Shown: one piece after another, positions 49,374-60,855 of the stretch | Position numbering within the stretch: position 1 is the stretch's first letter | How the letters are laid out: each line of letters opens with the position of its first letter | Source of the DNA: Neisseria dentiae | GTDB taxonomy: Bacteria; Pseudomonadota; Gammaproteobacteria; Burkholderiales; Neisseriaceae | Reading direction: 5' to 3' | NCBI RefSeq assembly: GCF_014055005.1 | Contig: NZ_CP059570.1 | Location: forward strand, 1,178,001-1,242,000 | Length of the DNA stretch: 64,000 nucleotides | Notes under the pieces: model-generated | The model's input: only the letters and a program-made list of their open reading frames with translations | Database searches by the model: none | Told to the model about the DNA's origin: nothing | Translations under genes and position numbers: made by a program

Positions 49374-49678
49374 TCAATTACTTAGATACAAATCAACAAG
49401 CCGCAGACAGTACAAGTAGTAAGAAACCGATTCTGTTACCACTTTAGCGGCTTGAGACCTTTGCCTCCATCTGCGGCGCATTTCTGCGTTGTTCGTTTAT
49501 ACCCTTTGGGGTACTGCCCGCTCGCTTAGCCTTGTATTTGATATGTCTGCACTCGCTGCTCTTCTACGCCTTGAACTGCATCCACATCGGGGGTTTTGCA
49601 AAGGTCTCGGCTTACAAAATCGTTCTCTTTGGCTAAGGCGCAGCAACGATACAGCGAACGTTAAGTTAATCCGCTATA
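49374..49678. repeat. Correia element interrupted by another small element
   Basis: Ends TATAGCAGATTCAATTAC and GTTAAGTTAATCCGCTATA, with the long-form core (GACAGTACAAGTAGTAAG, ACAAAATCGTTCTCTTTGG) matching the intact copy at 34572-34725. At AGCGGCTT the sequence is broken by 155 bp of a different element and then resumes. Without the insertion and its duplication it would be about 145 bp. Confidence 0.85.
49454..49608. repeat. GAGACCTTTGC-type element inserted in a Correia element
   Basis: Bounded by GAGACCTTTGC and GCAAAGGTCTC and flanked by a perfect five-base GGCTT duplication (49449-49453, 49609-49613). Related to the copy at 11235-11373. The clean duplication and nested position show that this family has moved by transposition after the Correia element was in place. 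Confidence 0.85.
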
Positions 49679-49794
49679 TTCTTTCTGGCTATAAAAATAC
49701 TCGGGCAATGCCCGAGTATGGTGTGTTTTAAAAATAGGGCTTCCGTAAGAATTTACACCCTAACTTGAAAGATTCAGACGGCCTCAACCGTATA

Positions 49795-51225
49795 TCAACC
49801 GTGCAAAGCGCGTTTGTCCACCGCCAAAGAAGCTTCGTGCAGCACTTCCGACAAAGTCGGGTGGGCGTGAACGATGCGGGCGATATCTTCGCTGCTGGCT
49901 TTAAACTCGAGGCTGGTTACGCCCTCGGCAACCAACTCGCTCACCATCGGGCCAATCATGTGTACACCGAGAATACGGTCGGTTTTGGCATCGGCCAACA
50001 CTTTCACCGTGCCCTTGGCCTTGCCCAAACCTAAAGCGCGGCCGTTGGCGGCAAAACCCGAAGTGCCTTTTTTATAGTCTACGCCCTCCGCTTTCAACTG
50101 CTCTTCGGTTTTACCGACCCACGCGATTTCAGGGTCGGTGTAGATAACGAACGGAATGGTGTTGAAATCCAAATGCGGCTTCTGGCCGGCGATGCGCTCG
50201 GCCACGGCCACACCCTCATCACTGGCTTTGTGCGCCAGCATCGGGCCGCGTACCACGTCGCCGATTGCCCAAACATTGGGCAGATTGGTGCGGCATTCAT
50301 CGTCCACTTTAATGAAGCCGCGCTCGTCTTTTTCCAAACCCACGGCCTCGGCATTCAAGCCCTCGGTGTTCGGGATGCGACCGATGGAAACAATCAGTTT
50401 GTCGAACGTTTCTTCTTTGGCCTGGCCGCCAACTTCATAAGCAACGGTTACGCCTTTTTTGTTGTTTTTGATTTCATTTAGCTTCACGCCCAGCTCGATA
50501 ACCAAGCCCTGCTCTTTGGTGAAAATTTTGAAGGCTTCTTTGGCGATTTGCTGGTCGGCCGCAGCCAAAAACGTGGGCATGGCTTCGAGAATCGTTACTT
50601 CGGAGCCTACGCGCTTCCAAACCGAACCCATTTCCAAACCGATTACGCCTGAACCGATTACACCCAGTTTTTTCGGCACGGCAGTCAGGTTCAATGCACC
50701 TTCGTTATCCAGCACGTTAACGTTGTCAATGTCAATCAACGGCAGCGGGCGCGGCACGGAACCGGTGGCGATAATCACGTTTTTGGCTTCCACCACGGTT
50801 TTTTCACCCTTGTTATCGACTTCAACCTGCCATAAATCGCCGTTACGGCCCTTCAACGAGCCCTTACCAAACAGGCTTTCCACTTTGTTTTTTTGAAACA
50901 GAAACTTAATACCGCCGGTAAGTTTGGTAACAATGGCATCTTTGCGCTCGATCATTTTGGCAGCATTGAATTTCACGTTGCCGACGGTGATGCCGTGCTC
51001 GGCAAAATCATGTTGCGCGGCATGGTAATGCTCTGAAGACTGCAACAAAGCTTTGGAGGGAATACAGCCCACATTCAGGCAGGTGCCGCCCAAAGCCGGC
51101 GCATCGCCCGCTTTGTTTACGCCCGCATCGATACAGGCGGTTTTGAAACCGAGTTGCGCAGCACGGATTGCGGCGATATAACCGCCGGGGCCTGCGCCGA
51201 TAACGACTACGTCAAACTGAGACAT
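49795..51225 (-). CDS. lpdA: Dihydrolipoamide dehydrogenase (E3)
   Basis: 476 residues. FAD motif VVVIGAGPGGYIAA, redox disulfide GGTCLNVGCIPSK, NAD motif GSGVIGLEMG and the C-terminal HAHPTLSEVLHEA with the active-site histidine. It reoxidises lipoyl groups of the 2-oxoglutarate dehydrogenase complex; its position after odhB supports this. ATG at 51225 follows AAAGGGAT; the upstream frame is leader. Confidence 0.96.
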   Translation of the reverse strand: MSQFDVVVIGAGPGGYIAAIRAAQLGFKTACIDAGVNKAGDAPALGGTCLNVGCIPSKALLQSSEHYHAAQHDFAEHGITVGNVKFNAAKMIERKDAIVTKLTGGIKFLFQKNKVESLFGKGSLKGRNGDLWQVEVDNKGEKTVVEAKNVIIATGSVPRPLPLIDIDNVNVLDNEGALNLTAVPKKLGVIGSGVIGLEMGSVWKRVGSEVTILEAMPTFLAAADQQIAKEAFKIFTKEQGLVIELGVKLNEIKNNKKGVTVAYEVGGQAKEETFDKLIVSIGRIPNTEGLNAEAVGLEKDERGFIKVDDECRTNLPNVWAIGDVVRGPMLAHKASDEGVAVAERIAGQKPHLDFNTIPFVIYTDPEIAWVGKTEEQLKAEGVDYKKGTSGFAANGRALGLGKAKGTVKVLADAKTDRILGVHMIGPMVSELVAEGVTSLEFKASSEDIARIVHAHPTLSEVLHEASLAVDKRALHG

Positions 51226-51374
51226 GTTTAATCCCTTTCTCTTTATCTGTATGGTGCCGTCTGAAACCATAGGCTTTCAGACGGCCTGATTATCGAAGAA
51301 GTTTCCGAAAACCAAAACCAATGGTGCAAACCGGCCAAACAAACCGGATATTTCCGGGAAATTGCCGTATGTTT

Positions 51375-51644
51375 TCAAATTTCTTTCCTCAAACTGCACG
51401 AATAAGGTTTGAAATCTCCGGCAAGCTGTTTGCTACCTTTTGTATGCACGCGGATAACGGCTCTCGGGTGTATTTTGCACAAAGTGTCGCGCGCCAACGG
51501 CACGCCTGCTTTGTTGCTGCCTAATTGTACACGCTTGCTGAGCAAGCGCCCTTTACCGTCATAGGCCGATACCAAGTATTCTTCCTGATGGGTTGCCGCA
51601 CAGGCGCTTAAAGCCAATGCGGATAAAAGAAACAGATATTTCAT
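51375..51644 (-). CDS. Small putative lipoprotein
   Basis: 89 residues. Signal peptide MKYLFLLSALALSAC with lipobox LSAC (Cys15). The mature part is short and basic with two further cysteines (DTLCKIH, YSCSLRKE) that could form a disulfide. It lies between odhB and lpdA, read in the same direction, separated from both by DUS-containing gaps. Function unknown; its position in the TCA block may be incidental. Confidence 0.7.
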   Translation of the reverse strand: MKYLFLLSALALSACAATHQEEYLVSAYDGKGRLLSKRVQLGSNKAGVPLARDTLCKIHPRAVIRVHTKGSKQLAGDFKPYSCSLRKEI

Positions 51645-51723
51645 CTTTCTTTCAATATTCAGCTGTAACGGTTTTCAGACGGCCTTTCGCATCCGGCCGT
51701 CTGAAAACCGTAGGTTTTGCGAA

Positions 51724-52917
<1,194 letters not shown>

Positions 52918-52981
52918 TTTATTCTCCGGTGGTGTGAGGCCGTCTGAATAATCGAATCGGTTTCAGACGGCCTTAAATGGT

Positions 52982-55816
52982 TTAGTTTAAAGTCATTGCA
53001 TCTTCAACCAGCTGTTTCAACTGGGCAACGTGTTTGCTCATATAGCCGACTGCCGGCGACGCGCTGGCCGGGCGGCCTGCATAACCCAGCTTCTGCTGTT
53101 CGTCCAAGATTTTTTCGATACGGTGGCGCAATTGGTGGAAAGCACCCTGGTTGCGCGGCTCTTCCTGCGCCCACACCACATCTTTGGCGTTGGGGTATTT
53201 TGCCAGCTCTGCCTGAACCTCTTCATACGGGAACGGATACAGCTGTTCCACACGCACGATGGCAACATCGTTTTCCAGCCCGCGCTCCGCACGGCCTGCC
53301 GCCAAATCGTAATAAACTTGGCCGGCACACAGAATAACGCGTTTCACGCTGCCGTTGTCGGCGCGCTCGACCGTGTCGCCGATAACCGGACGGAAGGTCG
53401 AACCTTCGGCGAAGTTTTCCAGCGGACTCATCGAATCTTTGAAACGCAACAAGCGTTTAGATAAGAAGATTACCAGAGGCTTACGGTATGAACGCAAAGC
53501 TTGGCGGCGTAAAATATGGAACATCTGCGATGCTTCAGACGGCATCACAATCTGCATGTTCTGCTCGGAACACAATTGCAGCCAACGCTCCAAACGTGCC
53601 GAAGAGTGCTCTGGGCCTTGTCCGTCATAGCCGTGCGGCAGAATGGTGGTCAACCCGCACAAGCGGCCCCATTTGGTTTCGCCTGAAGAAATAAATTGGT
53701 CGATAACCACTTGCGCACCGTTGGCAAAGTCGCCGAACTGCGCTTCCCAAATGGTGAGTTTATCGGGTGCCGAGCAGGCAAAGCCATATTCGTAGGCCAT
53801 AACGGCTTCTTCGTTCAAAATAGAATCGATCACCAAGAAATCCGCTTGGTTTTCCGCCATATGTCGCAGCGGAATATAAGCGCCGGCATCGCTTCTTTCG
53901 CGGTTTTGGTCGTGCAATACCGCGTGGCGGTGTGAGAATGTGCCGCGCCCCGAATCTTCACCGGAAATACGCACGCCCGTGCCGTTGGTTACCAGCGCCG
54001 CATATGCCAGCGTTTCCGACATACCCCAATCTATCGGTTGTTCGCCCGCCGCCATTGATTTACGCGCTTCCAATACGCGTTTTGCGGTGTTGTGCAAGGC
54101 GAAGCCTTCGGGCACTTCGGTAAATTTGTCAGTCAAGCGTTGGATATCCGCCGCCGACAAGCCGCTTTCCACTTGCTCGCGCCAGTCTTGGCCTTGGTAT
54201 TTTGACCAATCTACACGGTGTTTGCTTTCATAGTCGGTGAGGCGTGTCTGCTCGACATGCTCGCCTTTGTCCAAAGCATCACGATAGGCTTGGATAAATC
54301 CTTCGGCCTCTTCCGCCTTAATCACGCCTTCAGCCAGCAGTTTATCGGCATACAGCGCGCGCGTGCCGGGATGCTTGGCAACCTTTTTATACATCATCGG
54401 CTGGGTCAGCGTGGGATCGTCGCCCTCGTTATGGCCGAGCTTGCGGTAACAAACCAAATCGATCACAACGTCTTTATTGAATTGCTTGCGGTAATCCAAG
54501 GCCGCCTGCACCACGAAGCATACGGCTTCCGGATCGTCGCCGTTCACATGGAATACGGGGGCTTCCACCATTTTGGCAATATCTGTGCAATACACGGTAG
54601 ATCGCACATCGCGGGTATCGGATGTGGTAAAGCCGATTTGGTTGTTGATAACCAAGTGGATGGTGCCGCCGGTGGTATAGCCGCGTGTTTTGGAGAGATT
54701 GAACGTTGCTTGGTTGACTCCCAAGCCGATAAAGGCAGAGTCACCGTGAATCAATACCGGCAACACTTGGTTTTGGCCGCCTTCACCGCGACGGCGCTGT
54801 TTCGCCCGCGTAGAACCCTCTACCACCGGATTAACGATTTCAAGGTGAGAAGGGTTGAATGCCAACGTAACATGTACTGCGCCGTTGGGCGTAGCGATAT
54901 CCGAACTGAAGCCCATGTGGTATTTTACGTCGCCGCTGGGTAGTGTGGCTGCCGCACGGCCTTCGAATTCCGCAAACAAATCTCCGGGTTTTTTGCCCAA
55001 TGTGTTCACCAACACATTCAGACGGCCCCTGTGTGCCATACCGATAATCACTTCTTCGATGCCGTCTTTTCCGGCATTCTGAATCAGGTAGTTCAAACCT
55101 ACGATCGAGCTTTCACCGCCCTCAACCGAAAAGCGTTTTTGGCCGACATATTTGGTATGGAGATAACGCTCCAAAGTTTCTGCCGCAGTTAATTGTTTGA
55201 GAATATAACGCTTCTCATCGACATCAAATTTGGGCGCGGATAAAGAACCTTCAAAATAATTGCGAATCCAACGGCGCTCTTCGGTATTGGCGATATACAT
55301 ATATTCAATACCGATATGGCCGCAATAAGTCTGTTTCAGCTTGCTGACAATATCAGACAGGGTCATTTTATCGCTGCCGGCAAAGTCTCCTTCACCCACG
55401 CTGAACTGTACCGCCATATCGGCAGCATCCAAACCGTGGAACTTGGGATCTAAGGCGTCAATATTTCTGGGAGGCATACGCTGGAGCGGATCAAGCTGTG
55501 CCGCGCCTACGCCTTGGATACGGTAAGCAGACATCATGCGCAAAACGCCGACCTGCTTTTTCATCATGCTTTCATCCAAACCGCCCGAAATGGCAGCGGT
55601 TGCCCTGTTTTTAGCCAGATTGGCGAATGATTCCTGAATCGGGCGGTGCGGAACATCGCGCTCTGCCGCTCCCGGTTGTGCAGCAAGGTCGCTAAAATAT
55701 TGTTTCCATTTATCATCCACAGAATTCGGATCATTTAGGAAATTTTCGTATAACTCTTCAATATAAGGTGCGTTTGAACCAAATAAATATGAAAAATTGA
55801 GCTTGTCTTCCATCAT
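52982..55816 (-). CDS. sucA: 2-oxoglutarate dehydrogenase E1
   Basis: 944 residues, normal for SucA. Thiamine-diphosphate motif HGDSAFIGLGVNQATFNLS with later GDDPEAVCFVVQ, and the transketolase-like domain with DSGRGTFSHRHAVLHDQ. It decarboxylates 2-oxoglutarate and loads the lipoyl group of OdhB. Two adjacent ATGs at the start; GGG lies close before the first. Confidence 0.97.
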   Translation of the reverse strand: MMEDKLNFSYLFGSNAPYIEELYENFLNDPNSVDDKWKQYFSDLAAQPGAAERDVPHRPIQESFANLAKNRATAAISGGLDESMMKKQVGVLRMMSAYRIQGVGAAQLDPLQRMPPRNIDALDPKFHGLDAADMAVQFSVGEGDFAGSDKMTLSDIVSKLKQTYCGHIGIEYMYIANTEERRWIRNYFEGSLSAPKFDVDEKRYILKQLTAAETLERYLHTKYVGQKRFSVEGGESSIVGLNYLIQNAGKDGIEEVIIGMAHRGRLNVLVNTLGKKPGDLFAEFEGRAAATLPSGDVKYHMGFSSDIATPNGAVHVTLAFNPSHLEIVNPVVEGSTRAKQRRRGEGGQNQVLPVLIHGDSAFIGLGVNQATFNLSKTRGYTTGGTIHLVINNQIGFTTSDTRDVRSTVYCTDIAKMVEAPVFHVNGDDPEAVCFVVQAALDYRKQFNKDVVIDLVCYRKLGHNEGDDPTLTQPMMYKKVAKHPGTRALYADKLLAEGVIKAEEAEGFIQAYRDALDKGEHVEQTRLTDYESKHRVDWSKYQGQDWREQVESGLSAADIQRLTDKFTEVPEGFALHNTAKRVLEARKSMAAGEQPIDWGMSETLAYAALVTNGTGVRISGEDSGRGTFSHRHAVLHDQNRERSDAGAYIPLRHMAENQADFLVIDSILNEEAVMAYEYGFACSAPDKLTIWEAQFGDFANGAQVVIDQFISSGETKWGRLCGLTTILPHGYDGQGPEHSSARLERWLQLCSEQNMQIVMPSEASQMFHILRRQALRSYRKPLVIFLSKRLLRFKDSMSPLENFAEGSTFRPVIGDTVERADNGSVKRVILCAGQVYYDLAAGRAERGLENDVAIVRVEQLYPFPYEEVQAELAKYPNAKDVVWAQEEPRNQGAFHQLRHRIEKILDEQQKLGYAGRPASASPAVGYMSKHVAQLKQLVEDAMTLN

Positions 55817-56022
55817 GGGGATTGCCCTTTGCCTGTATAAAATAAAGAGTAGAATTTCTTATTTTCAAAACATAGCCCAAGGCCGTCTGAAAATACGTTT
55901 ATTCTACTCTTTGCATTTTAAGTTTGCTAATGTTTTCTATGTTGATTTTCAAGTAATTTAATTACAAAGCATATCCCGAAAACCTAAACCGTTCATATTT
56001 AAATTTACGGGACACACCGTTA

Positions 56023-57306
56023 TTAACGCTTATCAACAGGAACGAAGTCGCGGCGTGCTGCACCTGTATACAACTGGCGCGGGCGGCCGATTTTCTGATT
56101 CGGATCACTAATCATTTCATGCCAATGGGAAATCCAGCCGACGGTGCGCGCCAACGCAAAAATAACAGTGAACATAGAAACCGGAATACCTAATGCAGAC
56201 AACACGATACCTGAATAGAAGTCTACATTCGGATACAGTTTGCGCTCAACAAAATAAGGATCGTTCAGCGCGATTTGTTCCAATTCCATAGCCAGCTTGA
56301 ATTGCGGATCGTCCTCCAAACCAAGCTCTTTCAGCACTTCATAACACGTTTCGCGCATAATGCTCGCACGCGGATCCATATTGCGGTAAACGCGGTGGCC
56401 GAAACCCATCAAGCGGTATTTACGCTCTTTCACACCTTCCATGAAGGCCGCAACATTGGATACATCGCCGATTTCATCAAGCATTTTCAGCACAGCTTCG
56501 TTTGCACCGCCGTGGGCAGGTCCCCACAAGCTGGCAATACCGGCAGCGATACACGCAAACGGATTGGCACCTGAAGAACCGGCCAAACGCACGGTAGAGG
56601 TGGAGGCGTTTTGTTCGTGATCAGCATGCAAAATAAAGATGCGGTCAAGTGCACGAACCAATACCGGATTCGGCGTGTAGCTCTCACACGGGGTGGCAAA
56701 CATCATGTGCATAAAGTTTGCCGTGTAAGAAAGGTCGTTGCGTGGATAATTAAACGGCAGACCGTTTGAATAACGGTAGCACATGGCCGCAATTGTCGGA
56801 ATTTTTGAAATCAGGCGGTAAATGGCAATCTTGCGATGCTCGGGATCTGAAATTTCCAAGCTGTCCTGATAGAATGCCGACAAAGCCCCCACTACACCTA
56901 CCATCATGGCCATCGGGTGGGCATCGCGGCGGAAACCGCGGAAGAACCACGTTAACTGTTCGTGCACCATAGTGTGGTGCATAACGGTATCTTCAAACTT
57001 AGCTTTTTGCTCCGCTGTCGGCAACTCGCCGTAAATCAGCAGGTAACAGGTTTCCAAATAGTCGCTGCTTTCAGCCAACTGTTCAATCGGATAACCGCGG
57101 TAATAGAGCTGGCCTTTATCGCCATCAATAAACGTGATTTTCGATTCGCAGCTGGCAGTAGACACAAAACCGGGGTCAAACGTAAACATGCCGGTACCTT
57201 TGGTGAAGGTACGGATATCGACCACATCCGGGCCTAAAGTACCTTCCAACACCGGCAATTCCAGCGTATCTTTACCTTCGGCCTGCAATTTTACTGTTTT
57301 GGACAT
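56023..57306 (-). CDS. gltA: Citrate synthase
   Basis: 427 residues, type II hexameric form. Catalytic histidines in SSGANPFACIAAGIASLWG/PAHGGANEAV and GFGHRVYRNMDPRA, plus ILHADHEQNAST. It condenses oxaloacetate with acetyl-CoA. It lies between sdhE and sucA in the leftward TCA block. Confidence 0.98.
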   Translation of the reverse strand: MSKTVKLQAEGKDTLELPVLEGTLGPDVVDIRTFTKGTGMFTFDPGFVSTASCESKITFIDGDKGQLYYRGYPIEQLAESSDYLETCYLLIYGELPTAEQKAKFEDTVMHHTMVHEQLTWFFRGFRRDAHPMAMMVGVVGALSAFYQDSLEISDPEHRKIAIYRLISKIPTIAAMCYRYSNGLPFNYPRNDLSYTANFMHMMFATPCESYTPNPVLVRALDRIFILHADHEQNASTSTVRLAGSSGANPFACIAAGIASLWGPAHGGANEAVLKMLDEIGDVSNVAAFMEGVKERKYRLMGFGHRVYRNMDPRASIMRETCYEVLKELGLEDDPQFKLAMELEQIALNDPYFVERKLYPNVDFYSGIVLSALGIPVSMFTVIFALARTVGWISHWHEMISDPNQKIGRPRQLYTGAARRDFVPVDKR

Positions 57307-57398
57307 CTCTTACTCCTTATATTTTTCTATTGGGATCAGACTCGGCGCATTGAATTTACGCAACCCGGTCCTGCGGTTTTCAGACGGCCCGATAACAC

Positions 57399-57647
57399 TC
57401 AGGCTCCCCTGATTTTTTCCAGAAGAGGAAGAAAACGGGCATCGGTTGTTTCTTCTTTTTGGTTAACCAGAGCCAAAAACTCTTGGTCGGGTAATTCCAA
57501 AATATCCACAAATACCGCCAGTTCCTCATCGCTGAGATTCTGGAATTCTTTATCCATGAACCGCCCAAGCACAATATCGAGCTCAAGCAGCCCACGACGG
57601 GTTTGATAACGGATTCTGCGTTTGGCAGCTTCGTCGAAAACAGGCAT
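57399..57647 (-). CDS. sdhE: Succinate dehydrogenase flavinylation factor SdhE
   Basis: 82 residues. RRGLLELDIVLGRFMD contains the RGxxELD motif of the SdhE/YgfY family, which promotes covalent FAD attachment to SdhA. It starts one base after the sdhB stop, so it is co-expressed with its client. Confidence 0.95.
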   Translation of the reverse strand: MPVFDEAAKRRIRYQTRRGLLELDIVLGRFMDKEFQNLSDEELAVFVDILELPDQEFLALVNQKEETTDARFLPLLEKIRGA

Positions 57648-57648
57648 A

Positions 57649-58353
57649 TTAAACCGCTCGCTTCAACATAATTTCTTTAATCTTACCGATAGCCCTAGTC
57701 GGATTCAAGTGTTTCGGGCATACGTCAACGCAGTTCATAATCGTGTGGCAACGGAACAACCGGTAGGGATCGTTCAAATTATCCAAACGTTCATTGGTAA
57801 TCGTGTCACGGCTGTCCGCAATAAAGCGGTAAGCATTCAGCAAGCCTGACGGTCCTACGAATTTATCGGGGTTCCACCAGAAAGACGGACACGCCGTTGA
57901 ACAACAGGCACACAAAATACATTCATATAAGCCGTCCAGCTCTTTACGCTCCTCTTGGGTTTGCAGGCGTTCGCGGTCAGGGGCCGGCGTATCATTGACC
58001 ACATACGGCTTGATAGAATGGTATTGTTTGAAAAACTGCGTCATATCAACAATTAAGTCTCGGATTACCGGCAAACCTGGCAACGGGCGGAGTTTGATAG
58101 GCTGTTTCAAACTGCGGATATCCGTTAAGCAGGCCAAACCGTTCTTACCGTTGATATTCATGCCGTCTGAACCGCAAATACCTTCGCGGCAAGAACGGCG
58201 GAACGACAAACTATCGTCCATTGCTTTCAGCTTCACGAGAGCATCCAGCAGTTTTACGTCGGTAGGTTCGATTTCAAGCTCATAATCTTTCATGTACGGC
58301 TTAGCATCTACATCAGGATTGTAGCGGTACACCTGAAAACGTACTTTTTCCAT
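57649..58353 (-). CDS. sdhB: Succinate dehydrogenase iron-sulfur subunit
   Basis: 234 residues. The 2Fe-2S ligands lie in CREGICGSDGMNINGKNG and LAC, the 4Fe-4S in CILCACCSTACP and the 3Fe-4S in CHTIMNCVDVCPKHLNP, a complete relay from FAD to quinone. Part of sdhCDAB. Confidence 0.98.
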   Translation of the reverse strand: MEKVRFQVYRYNPDVDAKPYMKDYELEIEPTDVKLLDALVKLKAMDDSLSFRRSCREGICGSDGMNINGKNGLACLTDIRSLKQPIKLRPLPGLPVIRDLIVDMTQFFKQYHSIKPYVVNDTPAPDRERLQTQEERKELDGLYECILCACCSTACPSFWWNPDKFVGPSGLLNAYRFIADSRDTITNERLDNLNDPYRLFRCHTIMNCVDVCPKHLNPTRAIGKIKEIMLKRAV

Positions 58354-58376
58354 GTGCTGTGTTCCTTATGTTCTTT

Positions 58377-60140
58377 TTAGTAAACGCGCTTGGCCGGTTC
58401 GATATAGTCAACGGTTAATGGTTTGGTGTGAACCGGTTTGTAGGCCAAACTGTTGTCTGCCGTGTAAAACAGAGAGTGTTTCATCCAGTTTTCGTCATCA
58501 CGATCAGGATGGTCGTCCGAAGCATGGGCGCCGCGCGACTCCTTGCGGGCTTCGGCAGCAACCAAAGTGGCTTTGGCTACTTCGATAAGGTTATCCAGCT
58601 CCAAAGCTTCGATACGCGCCGTATTCCAAACTTGGCTCTTGTCTTTGATTTCGGTGTTTTTTACGCGTTCGGCAATTTTCAAAACTTTTTCAACGCCTTC
58701 TTTCAAAATGGCATCGGTTCGGAATACGCCGGCGTGCAGTTGAACGGTACGTTGCAGCTCGTTGCGCAAGGCATCCACATTTTCGCCGCCGGTTTGATTG
58801 TTCAGACGATCCAAACGTTGTTTGGTCAGTTGCCCTGCATCGGCGGGCAATTCTTTCCAACCGTTTTGCTGATTGATGTATTCAATCATACTGTCGCCGG
58901 CGGATTTACCGAATACCACCAAGTCCAGTAACGAGTTGGTGCCCAAGCGGTTAGCACCGTGAACCGATGCACAGGCACACTCCCCGGCTGCGTACAGGCC
59001 GTTTACTACTGTTTCGGGGTTACCGTCTTTAGGTACGACTACTTCACCCAAATAGTTAGTGGGAATACCGCCCATCATATAGTGCGTAGTCGGCACAACG
59101 GGAATCGGGTCTTTGATAGGATCGATGCCGGCAAACTGAATGGAAATCTCACGGATACCCGGCAGTTTTTCCATGATTTTCTCTGCACCGATATGGTCGA
59201 TTTTCAAGAGTACGTGGTCTTTATTTTTACCGCAGCCGCGGCCTTCATAAATTTCCATCGCCATCGCACGCGAAACCACATCGCGCGAAGCCAAGTCTTT
59301 TACAGTCGGCGCATAACGTTCCATAAAGCGCTCGCCGTCTGCATTCAGCAGAATGCCACCCTCACCGCGCACGCCCTCGGTAATCAGCACACCCGCCCCG
59401 GCTACGCCGGTGGGGTGGAATTGCCAAAACTCCATATCTTCCAACGGAATACCTGCGCGCGCGCAAATACCTAAACCGTCGCCGGTATTCATAAAGGCAT
59501 TTGTTGAAGAGGCATAGATGCGGCCGGCCCCGCCGGTGGCAAACAGCACGGCTTTCGCATGGAAAATATAAACGTCGCCGCTTTCCATTTCCATCGCGGT
59601 TACACCAACCACATCACCGTTATCGTCGCGAATCAAATCCAGCGCGGTCCACTCCACAAAGAATTGGGTATTGGCGCGCACGTTTTGCTGATAGAGCGTA
59701 TGCAGCATGGCATGGCCGGTACGGTCTGCTACGGCGCAGGCACGCTCTACCGCGCGCTTACCGTGCTCGGCAGTATGGCCGCCGAAAGGACGCTGATAGA
59801 TTTTGCCGCTTTCCACGCGATCAAACGGCATACCCATATGCTCCAATTCAATAACGGCTTCGGGGGCGCGGCGGCACATAAATTCAATGGCATCTTGGTC
59901 ACCCAACCAATCGGAACCTTTTACGGTGTCATACATATGCCAGTCCCAGCGGTCTTCCTGCACATTACCCAAAGAAGCCGAGATACCGCCTTGTGCAGCA
60001 ACCGTATGCGAACGTGTGGGGAATACTTTAGACAAAACAGCGGTATTCAAGCCCGATTTAGACAGTTGCAGTGCAGCGCGCAAACCGGCACCCCCGCCAC
60101 CGACAATAACAGCATCAAATTTGCGAACAGGAAAACTCAT
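58377..60140 (-). CDS. sdhA: Succinate dehydrogenase flavoprotein subunit
   Basis: 587 residues. FAD motif VIVGGGGAGLRAALQLS, the flavinylated-histidine segment RSHTVAAQGGISASLGN and the substrate-site HGANRLGTNSLLDLVVFG. ATG at 60140 overlaps the sdhD stop by four bases. It oxidises succinate to fumarate and is matured by SdhE encoded downstream. Confidence 0.98.
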   Translation of the reverse strand: MSFPVRKFDAVIVGGGGAGLRAALQLSKSGLNTAVLSKVFPTRSHTVAAQGGISASLGNVQEDRWDWHMYDTVKGSDWLGDQDAIEFMCRRAPEAVIELEHMGMPFDRVESGKIYQRPFGGHTAEHGKRAVERACAVADRTGHAMLHTLYQQNVRANTQFFVEWTALDLIRDDNGDVVGVTAMEMESGDVYIFHAKAVLFATGGAGRIYASSTNAFMNTGDGLGICARAGIPLEDMEFWQFHPTGVAGAGVLITEGVRGEGGILLNADGERFMERYAPTVKDLASRDVVSRAMAMEIYEGRGCGKNKDHVLLKIDHIGAEKIMEKLPGIREISIQFAGIDPIKDPIPVVPTTHYMMGGIPTNYLGEVVVPKDGNPETVVNGLYAAGECACASVHGANRLGTNSLLDLVVFGKSAGDSMIEYINQQNGWKELPADAGQLTKQRLDRLNNQTGGENVDALRNELQRTVQLHAGVFRTDAILKEGVEKVLKIAERVKNTEIKDKSQVWNTARIEALELDNLIEVAKATLVAAEARKESRGAHASDDHPDRDDENWMKHSLFYTADNSLAYKPVHTKPLTVDYIEPAKRVY

Positions 60141-60484
60141 ACGATACCCCAAATTACTTTAACCGAATAAACCAAGCAACCGACCAACCACACGATGGTG
60201 GCAATCTGCAAAAACAGACGCAGGCCGAAAGACTTGATATAGTCCATCCACAAGTCGCGGATACCTACCCAAGCATGCAGAAATAATGCAACAAAAGTAA
60301 CTTGGGCAAACACCTTCACCCATGTTTGTGCAAAAAATGCCTGCCACGACTCATAATCACCGGGCAATGCCAACAAGAAGATAATGAATGCAACGGTATA
60401 AATCAGCATAATAACAGCCGTAGCACGCTGCATTGCCCAATCGCGCAAGCCGTAATGGGCACCGGCCAGTTTGCGGTCTACCAT
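60137..60484 (-). CDS. sdhD: Succinate dehydrogenase membrane anchor SdhD
   Basis: 115 residues with three membrane helices. HAWVGIRDLWMDYIK carries the heme/quinone-site residues typical of SdhD. The start at 60484 is preferred: AGGAG is seven bases before it, whereas the ATG at 60490 is only one base from that site. It overlaps sdhC by seven bases. Confidence 0.93.
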   Translation of the reverse strand: MVDRKLAGAHYGLRDWAMQRATAVIMLIYTVAFIIFLLALPGDYESWQAFFAQTWVKVFAQVTFVALFLHAWVGIRDLWMDYIKSFGLRLFLQIATIVWLVGCLVYSVKVIWGIV

Positions 60485-60855
60485 AACCATGCTCCTATTA
60501 CCACAGTTAATACCAAAGCCGCCACGAAAACGGCTTTTGCAGTCGCACGGGCGGTTTGAAGTTCCAAACCTTTATGCGCATCCAACAACAAGAAACGGAT
60601 ACCGGCCAAAGAGTGGTGCAGATATGCCCACAACAAGCCGATCAGCATCAGTTTAACCAAAGGATTGGACACCACGGAGCGGTAGGTTTCAAATGCGGCT
60701 TCGCGACTCAGCGTGCCGGCCAAGAAACACAACAGCAAAGGCAGGCTCACAAAAAGAATGACCCCGCTGATGCGGTGCAGAATGGAAACGATCCCGGGTA
60801 TCGGCAACCTGATATTGGGGATTTCTAGGAATACAGGGCGCTGTTTCGTCTGCAT
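60478..60855 (-). CDS. sdhC: Succinate dehydrogenase cytochrome b556 subunit SdhC
   Basis: 125 residues with three membrane helices. RPVFLEIPNIRLPIPGIVSI then LHRISGV carries the conserved Ser and Arg near the quinone site, and LHHSLAGIRFLLLD holds the heme-ligand histidine. ATG at 60855 follows GAGGAT; the upstream frame is leader. It is the first gene of sdhCDAB-sdhE. Confidence 0.94.
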   Translation of the reverse strand: MQTKQRPVFLEIPNIRLPIPGIVSILHRISGVILFVSLPLLLCFLAGTLSREAAFETYRSVVSNPLVKLMLIGLLWAYLHHSLAGIRFLLLDAHKGLELQTARATAKAVFVAALVLTVVIGAWLW

